This document shows positions 1-6,075 of a stretch of DNA of 7,335 nt, in pieces (within the stretch, counting starts at the first letter, position 1; each line of letters begins with the position of its first letter). Source of the DNA: Clostridiales bacterium (GTDB lineage Bacteria; Bacillota; Clostridia; Saccharofermentanales; Saccharofermentanaceae). The DNA lies in NCBI GenBank assembly GCA_016930475.1, contig JAFGGR010000094.1, forward strand, positions 1 to 7,335, in the 5' to 3' direction. Both the position numbers and the translations under genes were made by a program. A model generated the notes under the pieces. That model ran no database searches and was not told the DNA's origin. It saw only the letters and a list, made by a program, of their open reading frames with translations.

Positions 1-1124
1 ACCTGTGAATTCATTGCCCCCTCAAGATTTCCGATTCCCTGGTTATAATCAACAGTGAGTTGACCTGCTGGATACTTAATGCGGTCATCCAATGAAAGCC
101 AGATAATCACCGACATATTATCGGTTGTCTTTGTCAGTTTCCGGATCGTGAACTCATGTAGCTCTGCCTCACCTTCGGGCGATGTGTCATACTGATTTCC
201 CATGACGGAAAAACCGTTTGCGTCGTAAAGCGTTTCGGTTCCGTAAAACTCCATTTCATATACGGCAAAATATGTCGTATATGATGCCGTGAAATACAGC
301 CGCCAGTATCGATATGTCGCACCTGAAAAATTTATATCTTGCCATCCGGTTGCGGCACTCAGTGTGCCACTCGTTACGGCCGTCCACGTGATCATATCCG
401 CTGACCCTTCAAGGACAAATGTTTTTGGACGATATGACGCGCCAATATAAACTCTACATTTGTTTACGTTCAGCGCGGCGCCTAGGTCCGCACCAAGCCA
501 TTCGGGACCAGCTTCCGATACCCCGCGCCAATAAGTCAGTATTGAGCCATCAAACGCTTTATACTTTACTGTTGTTGCCGAGTATTCACTGGATGCTATC
601 GGGCGATATGGATTGCGAGGTACGTCATCAACGGATCCCGTTATCTTTTCAACATCGGTTACTATCTCTTTGTCGAAATCAATCTTTATCCCAGTCGTAT
701 ACTGATAGGTATCCGAATCGTTGAATTCATAGTAAAAATCGATTTCGCAAAATGCAAAACCTGTCCCCCAAGATGTAGACAAAAATAGCCGCCAATACTG
801 ATATTTAGTGTCATCGTAAACTGATATCTCCTGCCATCCTGTTACGTTCTGAAACTGACCCGTAGTAATAGCAGTCCAGTCTAAACCATTACTTGAAGCC
901 TCAAGAATATAATCTTTCGGCCGATTGGCAGAATGCAGATACGGATTCAGTAGCACTATTTTTAATGGCTCTTCAAATTCCACACTGACCCACTGGTCTG
1001 TTGCGATCACTGCACTTCTCCAGTATGTGGCCAGGTCCCCATCAAAGGCCTTATCTATTGTATATGCACCGTATGTGCTCGATGCTACGGGATTAGACGG
1101 GGTGATCCTCTTAACGCCGATCAT
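1..1124 (-). CDS. Tail protein with tandem discoidin (F5/8 type C)-like domains, 3' end outside window
   Basis: The minus frame from ATG 1124 is open through position 1, giving 374 complete codons with no stop; the C-terminus is outside. Two discoidin-like modules are clear. Module 1 (about residues 8-133) has ITPSNPVASSTYGAYTIDKA, FDGDLATYWRS, QWVSVEFEEPL, RPKDYILEASSNGLDWTAI, GWQEI and YWRLFLSTSWG, ending FCEIDFYY. Module 2 (about 170-295) repeats the pattern with PIASSEYSATTVKYKAFDG, TYWRG, EWLGADLGAALNV, RPKTFVLEGSADMITWTAV, GWQDI and YWRLYFTAS, ending YEMEFYG. Shared blocks lie 163-164 residues apart. A third region (about 296-374), with GEAELHEFTIRKLTKTTDN and IIWLSLDDRIKYPAGQLTVDYNQ shown in part, is not recognised. 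Discoidin domains bind glycans or lipids, so a role in host surface recognition at the tail tip is likely (inference). The ATG overlaps the upstream TGA (ATGA), implying coupling. No separate strong ribosome binding site is needed; GGAGCGG lies about 7 nt upstream. Confidence 0.85.
   Translation of the reverse strand, partial: MIGVKRITPSNPVASSTYGAYTIDKAFDGDLATYWRSAVIATDQWVSVEFEEPLKIVLLNPYLHSANRPKDYILEASSNGLDWTAITTGQFQNVTGWQEISVYDDTKYQYWRLFLSTSWGTGFAFCEIDFYYEFNDSDTYQYTTGIKIDFDKEIVTDVEKITGSVDDVPRNPYRPIASSEYSATTVKYKAFDGSILTYWRGVSEAGPEWLGADLGAALNVNKCRVYIGASYRPKTFVLEGSADMITWTAVTSGTLSAATGWQDINFSGATYRYWRLYFTASYTTYFAVYEMEFYGTETLYDANGFSVMGNQYDTSPEGEAELHEFTIRKLTKTTDNMSVIIWLSLDDRIKYPAGQLTVDYNQGIGNLEGAMNSQ
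240..617 (-). other. Discoidin-like domain 2
   Basis: Residues about 170-295 of the same protein. It has ASSEYS, KAFDGSILTYWRG, EWLGADLG, TFVLEGSADMITWTAV, YWRLYFTAS and EMEFYG. It matches domain 1 at nearly every block but differs in the putative ligand loops, so the two may bind different sites. Confidence 0.82.
726..1103 (-). other. Discoidin-like domain 1
   Basis: Residues about 8-133 of the partial tail protein. Diagnostic points are ASSTY, FDGDLATYWRS, QWVSVEF, the YILEASSNGLDWTAI strand pair, YWRLF and the closing EIDFYY strand. Loops between the first strands usually form the ligand site in this fold. Confidence 0.8.
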
Positions 1125-2380
1125 ATGCTTCCGCTCCAATCTTCAATGTTTGTAATCGTCACTACTTTCGGTGCATCTACCGCAAACGGAATTAGGTTAG
1201 TCGGCGAGAATACAACGGCGCCTGCCTCAAGCGGAACCACGTCTCCCATAATCGTTCCCGGTGTATACGTGACGGTACAGTCACCATCGGCATTATTGAA
1301 ATTTCCAAATGTCAGTTCTAAAACTTTATCAGAAATCTTGATGGCGCTTGAACAGGACCAAGCACCCGACGCTTCATCCGTCAGGATAAATCCACACATT
1401 GGATCGAAAATGCGCTCATCAAATGTTACTCTGACCTTGTATCCGTAATTTCCTTCTCCATTGTTGATGTTTTCTGCAGTAATCATAACTGGTGAAAAGG
1501 CGTATAGAATTTTGTTATCCTGACTAATCGCAGCGGGCAGGAATTCATATCCACAGCCAATCGGGTAGACTATCGCAGTAACACTGTTTTTCTGCGAAAG
1601 TGTTACTGCGATATTCTCGATCCCGTTCCATCCGGAAGCTTCCATCTTCGAAATAACTTCCCACAACGCTCCGGTTGTGTCCGTGACATGCAAGACGATC
1701 CGGAAATCAAATAGACGCTCCGCCTTAACGGATACCGCATTGATCGGCGCAATCGAGACGGACTCCTGACCTTGCCACTCACCATCAATCAGCTGCCGGT
1801 AAAACACACCGCCCGAGACGATGTAAAATACGATAAGACCCTGGCTGATTTCTCCGTATTGACCTTCCACACCCTTAACCACGTCAATAGCACCAACATT
1901 GGATGCGATCAGCGTATCAAAGGTTTCGTCTCCGACATGTCCATACATCAGCGTCCCCGCGGTCGTGGTGTAAAAAATCCACGGCACATCCTCCGTCCGG
2001 TACTCGATATCACGATCGATCCGACGAAACGTCCCGTCAAACTCGATTGCGCACGCTACCGCTCCTTCAATTGTCTCGACCGTTTCCCAAACCATTCGGG
2101 TAACTGGTAGCAAAAACGCTGCCTTTTTAACGATCAAAACCCCTCCGGCCACATACGATACATACACGTCCGTGATCTTCCGTCCGGTCTTTTTTACTGC
2201 CACACTGGTACAGGTCGCCGTCGTGTCAGCTGTAACGACCGATTCCTGCCAGTATTCGGGACACAAAATCGGCGTGTTGGCGCGGGAAACAATGATTTCG
2301 ACACTCGGAGCGTTCTCGTTTTGTACGGATTGTACGTTTTTTAGAATCCGCGTTAATAGCTCCGTCTCGATCTCTCTCAC
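1121..2380 (-). CDS. Probable tail-tip or fibre protein, beta-propeller-like with Ig-like C-terminal domain
   Basis: This 419-residue protein has no family that I can name with certainty. After a short N-terminal helix (REIETELLTRILKNVQSVQN), residues about 28-290 show repeated strand groups. Examples are DVYVSYVAGGVLIVKKA (71-87), VPWIFYTTTAGTLMYGHV (132-149), GLIVFYIVSGGVFYRQLIDG (181-200) and FRIVLHVTDTTGALWEVISK (226-245). Spaced 45-50 residues apart, these look like blades of a beta-propeller. Residues about 295-395 (SPVMITAEN, KVRVTFDERI, VLELTFGNFNNADGDCTVTY) resemble an Ig-like domain of the SwmB or Big kind found in surface proteins. There is no signal peptide. Translation starts at GTG with GGAGG 7 nt upstream. 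The stop overlaps the start of the discoidin-domain gene (ATATGA). Its place after the tape measure and before a carbohydrate-binding-like protein suggests a tip or receptor-contact role. A perfect 15-bp inverted repeat lies in codons 257-271. Confidence 0.72.
   Translation of the reverse strand: MREIETELLTRILKNVQSVQNENAPSVEIIVSRANTPILCPEYWQESVVTADTTATCTSVAVKKTGRKITDVYVSYVAGGVLIVKKAAFLLPVTRMVWETVETIEGAVACAIEFDGTFRRIDRDIEYRTEDVPWIFYTTTAGTLMYGHVGDETFDTLIASNVGAIDVVKGVEGQYGEISQGLIVFYIVSGGVFYRQLIDGEWQGQESVSIAPINAVSVKAERLFDFRIVLHVTDTTGALWEVISKMEASGWNGIENIAVTLSQKNSVTAIVYPIGCGYEFLPAAISQDNKILYAFSPVMITAENINNGEGNYGYKVRVTFDERIFDPMCGFILTDEASGAWSCSSAIKISDKVLELTFGNFNNADGDCTVTYTPGTIMGDVVPLEAGAVVFSPTNLIPFAVDAPKVVTITNIEDWSGSI
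1571..1613. repeat. Perfect 15-bp inverted repeat within the 419-residue gene
   Basis: Left arm TATCGCAGTAACACT (1571-1585) and right arm AGTGTTACTGCGATA (1599-1613) are exact reverse complements, with a 13-base spacer (1586-1598). The spacer contains CTGCGA (1592-1597), a third copy of the arm's inner motif, so it could pair instead with TCGCAG at 1573-1578. On the coding strand it spans IAVTLSQKNSVTAIV. The coding frame is intact across it. Confidence 0.85.
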
Positions 2381-2724
2381 GTTCCAGCCTCCAACAATAG
2401 TGTGAATTTCACTTTATTCTGTCGGTTCAAAACCTTCGGCCATAAATCTTCATATTTGATATCGGACAAATACCCGGCATAGGTCACTCCGCGCCATGAA
2501 ACAGTAACCAGATCCGCATCCGCGCTTGCGGCCTGGATCAGCCGGCGCGTATCGCGGGAACAACAAAAAACGACGGAAAGTGTGCCCGACGGATCGCCGA
2601 CCTTTTGCACGGCATACGAGCCGTCAAGCATCTTTTCCCGAATGACCATGTCCTCGGAGTCATCCACCGCTTCGGCGATGATCCCCGTATAGGAGTTTCC
2701 GTTCTTGTCATAAAATGCGTTCAT
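2377..2724 (-). CDS. Phage tail protein of unknown function, 115 residues
   Basis: I do not recognise a named family. The protein is 115 residues, begins MNAFYDKNGNSYTGIIAEAV and looks mainly beta-stranded. It contains SYAVQKVGDPSGTLSVVFCC (residues 36-55), DLVTVSWRGVTYAGYLSDI (71-89) and a closing strand KVKFTLLLEAG. It has no signal peptide or membrane segment. AAAGGAG lies 6 nt before the ATG and overlaps the tape measure stop. Its TGA overlaps the next gene's GTG (GTGA). The slot right after the tape measure usually holds the distal tail protein (Dit), but this is much shorter than a normal 200-300 residue Dit. It could be a minimal tip ring or a tube-like cap; that is inference from position and strand-rich composition. 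Confidence 0.75.
   Translation of the reverse strand: MNAFYDKNGNSYTGIIAEAVDDSEDMVIREKMLDGSYAVQKVGDPSGTLSVVFCCSRDTRRLIQAASADADLVTVSWRGVTYAGYLSDIKYEDLWPKVLNRQNKVKFTLLLEAGT
2388..2392 (-). promoter_or_regulatory. Ribosome binding site supporting a GTG start
   Basis: GGAGG sits 7 nt before the GTG at 2380, inside the end of the 115-residue gene. It supports GTG as the start of the 419-residue gene even though the stop of the upstream gene overlaps it. Confidence 0.75.
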
Positions 2725-2735
2725 TTTTCGCTCCT

Positions 2736-5393
2736 TTAGATCGTCCCGGCCATCATGGAATCCCGGCGCATCTGACTGATCAAAATTTCCACCGCGGAAA
2801 TTAGCTGACCGTCGCTGTTAATTCCCTCAACGCGAATCGTACCCGTGTGGTTGATTGTCTGTGTAACTGAACCGGTATCTGTTCGGAGCTCGGTGGTTAG
2901 CTGCGACTCGAGCTTTCCGGGAATAAGCCCATCGATTGCCTTCTGTGCCAGATCCGCGTTTGCCGCTATTCCAACGGCCAGACCTTCTGATATGTTTTCG
3001 CCATAGCCCATCATGAGCTTACTGGGCGATGCAATCCCGAAGAAATCACCAATGGCTCCCGCAATACTTGCCGCCGCGCTTTTGGCACTTTCGACAACCC
3101 CGGTCACGGCATTCATGATTCCCTCACCTACGCCTGCCAGGATGTCGGACCCGTAACTCGCCCAGTCAGTCTCGGTAAATGCTGTTACAATGGCGTCGAT
3201 GATGGCCGGCATCGCCGTGATCAATAGTGGAATGGATTCGATTAATCCCTGAATGAGAGCAAGTAGAATTTCGATCGCTGCGCCAATGATTAAAGGTAAA
3301 TTTTCGATCAGAACAGTTACGATTGTTCCGATAAGTTCCGGAAGGTAGGCGATTAAGTCCGGAATTGCCTGAGCAATTCCCTGAATCAAAGCAATTAAAA
3401 TTTCAAGTCCAACCTCTATGATCAGCCCGATGTTTTCCATTATGACGTTGATAATTTGGATTACCATTTCAACGATTACCGGAATCAGTTCGGGAAGCGC
3501 CTCTCCGATACCCTGAGCTACAGCAAGGACAATATCGATCGCCGCTTCGATCAAAAGCGGAAGGTTTTCTACAATGAAAGTTACGATCATCATCGTCAGA
3601 TCCGTCACCATCTGACCGAGCATGTCGGCATTCTCGGCGATCGCGGTCACGATTCCCTGCAATATCTGATTCGCTCCGGTAATTAGTGCAGGAAGCACAG
3701 ACGGAAGCAAGGTCACGATGATATTGATGACTTCTGTAATCGCGCCGGACAGTAATGTTACGACCTCCGGGAGGTACTGACCAAACTGGTTGACCGCTCC
3801 GAGTACCGTATCAGTGATCAAGTCTCCGATTGCCTGGATGTCGCCGGCCTGGATCCCGTCCGAAAGGATGTCCGAAAGTCCGCCGACGACAGCGTTAACG
3901 GTCGGTAAAAGTTCCTGTCCAAACGATATTCCTAAATCCGAAACTGTGTTCTTTAAGATCTGCATCTGGGATGCGGTTGTCGCGTATCGCTGCTCCGCTT
4001 CTTTACTAAGTGCGGTATTCTCACCCCATGCAGTATTCGCCGTATCCAAGGAATCGGAAAATAAGTCGCCTGCATTACTTGCGCGTAAAAGCGCATCCCG
4101 CATCCGGACCTCTGTAATCCCCATGTCATCCAAAACGACCAACGCATCCTGACCACGGTCTTCGAGTGTTCCCAGTTCTTCAATAAATACGGTCATAGCC
4201 GCCGCCGCATCGTCTTTATACATCTGTGCAAATTCTTGAGCGGAAACTCCAGCCACGCTTGCGAAGTTTTCCAGATCCTTGCCGCCCTTTTGCGCGGCAA
4301 GCTGCATCTCGACCATTACTTTGGACAGAGCAGAACCTCCGGCCTCTGCATCAATACCCACGGACGAAAGAGCGGCTGCGAAGCCTAGCACATCCGCTTC
4401 GGACATGCCGACCTGTTTTCCGGCACCGGCCAACCGCTGAGCCATCGAAAGAATATCGGCCTCTGTCGTCGCAGAATTATTACCGAGATCGACGATTGTT
4501 GCACCGAATCGGTCAAAATTGGACTGGTCCATTTGCATAACATTGGCAAACTGAGCGGCTAACGCAGCGCCTTCCGTTGCGGTTATATTCGTCGCCTCGC
4601 CCAGGTCGATCATGACCCGGGAAAATTCAAGAATGTTATCCGTCTCAATACCGAGCTGACCGGCTGCTTCGGCAACAGCAGATATTTCAACTGCTGTAGC
4701 CGGAACTTCTTTGGCCATGTCCCGGATCCCCTTTTCGAGCTCGGCCATCTGCTCGTCGGTACCCTCAACGGTCTTTTTTACACCGGTAAACGCGGTTTCA
4801 AACTCCACGGCTAGATTAAAGGACTTGACCGTAACTGCTCCGATCGCCGTTCCAACGGCCGCAATTGCAGTAGCGGCCGCAATCGCTCCGGCTTTGACCG
4901 CTCCTTTCATGACGGATCCGAAACTCGAGAGAAATCCATCCGTCTTTTTTGTCTTTTCGCCCGCGTCATCGACTTCTTTTCCGAATTTCTTTAATTCATC
5001 GGTCGTCTCGTCGGTTGCGTTTTCCAGATCCTTCATCTGCTTCTGGTTGTCCCGGAGCTCTTTTTCCATGTCGATCAATGTCGTTTCGGCATAAGCAAGC
5101 GACGTCGCATACTTTTTTGTCTGATTGGAGTTTTCTCCGGAAGCTTTTGCAGACTCCTCGTGCTCTTTCTTAATAGCCGCGATTTTCTGCCTTTGAACAT
5201 CCATCTTTTTTTCAAGCGTGCTCGACGTTGCGGAAAGGATCTTCATTTTGTCTGCATTTTTATCAAACTCAGCAGTCGACCTTTTGAGCTCTGCGGAAAG
5301 GAGGTACATCTCGGTCGAAATTGATGTCATCGCACTTTTAAATTTCGCTTCGCCATCTAATACAAAGCGAGTACGAATATCCCGAACAGCCAT
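2736..5393 (-). CDS. Tail tape measure protein, TP901-like
   Basis: This 885-residue protein would fill the tail lumen, set tail length and help DNA pass the cell membrane at infection. Residues about 28-150 are charged, coiled-coil-like helices (EKKMDVQRQKIAAIKKEHEE). Residues 160-190 are an Ala/Gly-rich hydrophobic segment (GAVKAGAIAAATAIAAVGTA). Residues about 195-430 match the TP901-type tape measure core, with FETAFTGVKKTV, EISAVAEAAGQLGI, LAAQFANVMQM and DVLGFAAALSSVGIDAEAGG. Residues about 540-740 are very hydrophobic and contain three 44-residue repeats. Residues 786-809 carry the common motif GIASPSKLMMGYGENISEGL. At roughly 1.5 angstroms per residue the length predicts a tail near 130 nm (inference). 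AAAGGAGA ends 8 nt before the ATG, and the frameshift product's stop is 18 nt upstream. The stop at 2738-2736 overlaps the next gene's ribosome binding site. No lytic transglycosylase or peptidase domain is evident. Confidence 0.93.
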   Translation of the reverse strand: MAVRDIRTRFVLDGEAKFKSAMTSISTEMYLLSAELKRSTAEFDKNADKMKILSATSSTLEKKMDVQRQKIAAIKKEHEESAKASGENSNQTKKYATSLAYAETTLIDMEKELRDNQKQMKDLENATDETTDELKKFGKEVDDAGEKTKKTDGFLSSFGSVMKGAVKAGAIAAATAIAAVGTAIGAVTVKSFNLAVEFETAFTGVKKTVEGTDEQMAELEKGIRDMAKEVPATAVEISAVAEAAGQLGIETDNILEFSRVMIDLGEATNITATEGAALAAQFANVMQMDQSNFDRFGATIVDLGNNSATTEADILSMAQRLAGAGKQVGMSEADVLGFAAALSSVGIDAEAGGSALSKVMVEMQLAAQKGGKDLENFASVAGVSAQEFAQMYKDDAAAAMTVFIEELGTLEDRGQDALVVLDDMGITEVRMRDALLRASNAGDLFSDSLDTANTAWGENTALSKEAEQRYATTASQMQILKNTVSDLGISFGQELLPTVNAVVGGLSDILSDGIQAGDIQAIGDLITDTVLGAVNQFGQYLPEVVTLLSGAITEVINIIVTLLPSVLPALITGANQILQGIVTAIAENADMLGQMVTDLTMMIVTFIVENLPLLIEAAIDIVLAVAQGIGEALPELIPVIVEMVIQIINVIMENIGLIIEVGLEILIALIQGIAQAIPDLIAYLPELIGTIVTVLIENLPLIIGAAIEILLALIQGLIESIPLLITAMPAIIDAIVTAFTETDWASYGSDILAGVGEGIMNAVTGVVESAKSAAASIAGAIGDFFGIASPSKLMMGYGENISEGLAVGIAANADLAQKAIDGLIPGKLESQLTTELRTDTGSVTQTINHTGTIRVEGINSDGQLISAVEILISQMRRDSMMAGTI
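3180..3575 (-). repeat. Three 44-residue hydrophobic repeats in the tape measure protein
   Basis: Units span residues 607-650, 651-694 and 695-738. They begin IVENLPLLIEAAIDI, IMENIGLIIEVGLEI and LIENLPLIIGAAIEI. Each has a QG at positions 21-22 (AQGIGEALPEL, IQGIAQAIPDL, IQGLIESIPLL). A fainter copy precedes them at about 562-606. The period matches four 11-residue helical blocks. The DNA copies have diverged, so the duplication is old or under protein-level selection. These are probably the helices that insert in or line a channel through the host membrane (inference). Confidence 0.8.
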
Positions 5394-5411
5394 ATGAAGA
5401 TCTCCTTTCCA

Positions 5412-6010
5412 CTAAATATCCGCGGCCCGCTCCTTCCGGATCTGCCCGGCATACAGTTTTTGAAAATGAAAAAGCGTGATGATCCGTCCCGGTGTCGCTA
5501 AATAGGATTCCGGTAATGACAGTCCACACGCCAAGCCAATAAATAGAAGTCGGGGAGCGGTTAAGATGCTCCCCGACTTTTCACGTTTTTTTCGTTATCT
5601 ATCTCCCGCAGAACTTCATCTTCCGGTACATCCTCGTCTTTCGGAATTTCGCTACTGTATCCTTCTTCCATCGATTCCATGATGATGACTTTACAGCGCT
5701 TGAAATCCTCCATCTTCCAGAACAGCTTGATCTCTTGTTTGGAAAGATCAAACTCAGGAAGCGCCTCTCCGGTTTCAATGCCGGCCTTTATGGCTGCGTT
5801 ATGCCTCAAAATTTCGGCATTGATTAAGATCACCATCATTTCGATGATGGTATTGATCCCTTCTTCCGGATTCGCGCTTATTGACTCAGCCGTCATCTTC
5901 TCCTCTGCGTCTTCCAATGATCCGAACTTTTTGGTAATTTGTTCCATTGCCCACACATTGAAACAGAGCTTCCGGGGTGTCCCTAAATAAATGGTCGCTT
6001 TTTCTTTCAT
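5412..6010 (-). CDS. Tail assembly chaperone, -1 frameshift fusion (gpGT-like)
   Basis: A -1 shift at A AAA AAC (5591-5585) joins residues 1-142 of the chaperone to a 57-residue extension read from 5585 to the TAG at 5414-5412, giving 199 residues. The extension starts REKSGSILTAPRLLFIG and contains SLPESYLATPGRIITLFHF, then ends GQIRKERAADI. The 'L.TPG.I..L..F' pattern is like the T domains of other phages, where a short helix follows a TPG turn. The extension has no start codon or ribosome binding site in its own frame, so frameshifting is the only visible way to express it. In lambda the GT form binds the tape measure through G and recruits tube subunits through T; the same role is inferred here. 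The stop is 18 nt before the tape measure ATG, so the extension fills what otherwise looks like a 167-nt non-coding gap. Confidence 0.82.
5547..5579 (-). promoter_or_regulatory. Stem-loop that stimulates the -1 frameshift
   Basis: Arms AAGTCGGGGAGC (5579-5568) and GCTCCCCGACTT (5558-5547) form a perfect 12-bp stem with a nine-base loop, ATCTTAACC. The spacer after the slippery site is GTGAA, 5 nt, in the normal range for such signals. The zero-frame stop codon is within the loop. What follows is CTATTTATT rather than a run of T, and the -1 frame stays open through the stem, so it is read as a frameshift element and not a terminator. Confidence 0.85.
5561..6010 (-). CDS. Tail assembly chaperone, zero-frame product (gpG-like)
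   Basis: This is a 149-residue soluble, acidic, mostly helical protein between the major tail protein and the tape measure, the standard place for the siphovirus tail assembly chaperone (lambda gpG position). It begins MKEKATIYLG with a small beta-like segment (KLCFNVWAMEQI, residues 14-25). Helices follow, including INTIIEMMVILINAEILRHN (52-71), and the acidic tail (about 122-139) is rich in E and D. The frame is open upstream to 6211, but those residues overlap the tail protein gene and read through the hairpin. The ATG at 6010 is therefore chosen. Near the 3' end, codons 140-142 form a slippery sequence, and the zero-frame stop TAA (5563-5561) lies in the loop of the stimulating stem. Most ribosomes should stop here and a minority should shift to make the longer form. 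The function is assigned by position, size, composition and frameshift signal rather than a diagnostic motif. Confidence 0.82.
   Translation of the reverse strand: MKEKATIYLGTPRKLCFNVWAMEQITKKFGSLEDAEEKMTAESISANPEEGINTIIEMMVILINAEILRHNAAIKAGIETGEALPEFDLSKQEIKLFWKMEDFKRCKVIIMESMEEGYSSEIPKDEDVPEDEVLREIDNEKNVKSRGAS
5585..5591 (-). promoter_or_regulatory. Slippery heptamer A AAA AAC for -1 frameshifting
   Basis: In the zero frame the codons are GAA AAA AAC (E140 K141 N142), so A AAA AAC fits the X XXY YYZ rule exactly. Both P-site and A-site tRNAs can re-pair one base back. Seven consecutive A residues precede the C. The stem-loop starts 5 nt downstream. Confidence 0.88.
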
Positions 6011-6019
6011 GACAAAAAT

Positions 6020-6049
6020 CCCCGGGAGGCTTAAATAAGCCTCCCGGGG
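6020..6049 (-). promoter_or_regulatory. Perfect GC-rich hairpin between RBS and chaperone start; possible attenuator
   Basis: Arms CCCCGGGAGGCTT (6049-6037) and AAGCCTCCCGGGG (6032-6020) pair over 13 bp, with a four-base loop; a 14th A-T pair is possible. The transcript then reads AUUUUUGUC before the AUG at 6010, so the shape is that of a weak intrinsic terminator with five U residues. It sits just after the abundant tube protein gene, where partial termination would lower expression of downstream genes. Because the Shine-Dalgarno lies on its 5' side, the folded hairpin also brings that site near the start codon. Both roles are inferred; the perfect pairing is seen directly. Confidence 0.8.
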
Positions 6050-6051
6050 TT

Positions 6052-6059
6052 CCTCCTTT
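6052..6059 (-). promoter_or_regulatory. Distant Shine-Dalgarno for the tail assembly chaperone
   Basis: AAAGGAGG is a near-perfect ribosome binding site, but no ATG, GTG or TTG lies at the usual 5-10 nt. The next credible start is the ATG at 6010, about 40 nt away. The 26-30 nt in between form a perfect hairpin. With the hairpin folded, the distance from GGAGG to ATG falls to about 11 nt, within a workable range. The chaperone ATG has no other good Shine-Dalgarno; a GGGG nearby lies inside the hairpin stem. Confidence 0.6.
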
Positions 6060-6075
6060 CGTGTGTGAAGTTGAA

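Noticed and set aside
134..322. 62-residue minus-strand ORF at 134-322
   Set aside because: It is in a different frame from the discoidin-domain gene, which is open across this region and has clear domain content.
419..724. Plus-strand ORFs, such as 419-724, 925-1155, 1772-2110, 3790-4152, 4226-4540, 4711-5094 and 6096-6473
   Set aside because: All lie opposite well-supported minus-strand genes, lack plausible ribosome binding sites and have arginine-, serine- or proline-heavy shadow-type sequences.
5338..5529. 63-residue minus-strand ORF between chaperone and tape measure
   Set aside because: It has no ribosome binding site, runs into the tape measure start in another frame, and its composition is not phage-like. 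The -1 extension in a different frame explains this stretch.
5547..5579. Hairpin read as an intrinsic terminator
   Set aside because: There is no T run after the stem, the -1 frame is open through it, and it sits 5 nt after a slippery heptamer; a frameshift role fits better.
5832..5851. 8-bp inverted repeat with a four-base loop inside the chaperone gene
   Set aside because: It is short, imperfect beyond 8 bp, and explained by coding for the IIEMMVI helix; chance is likely.
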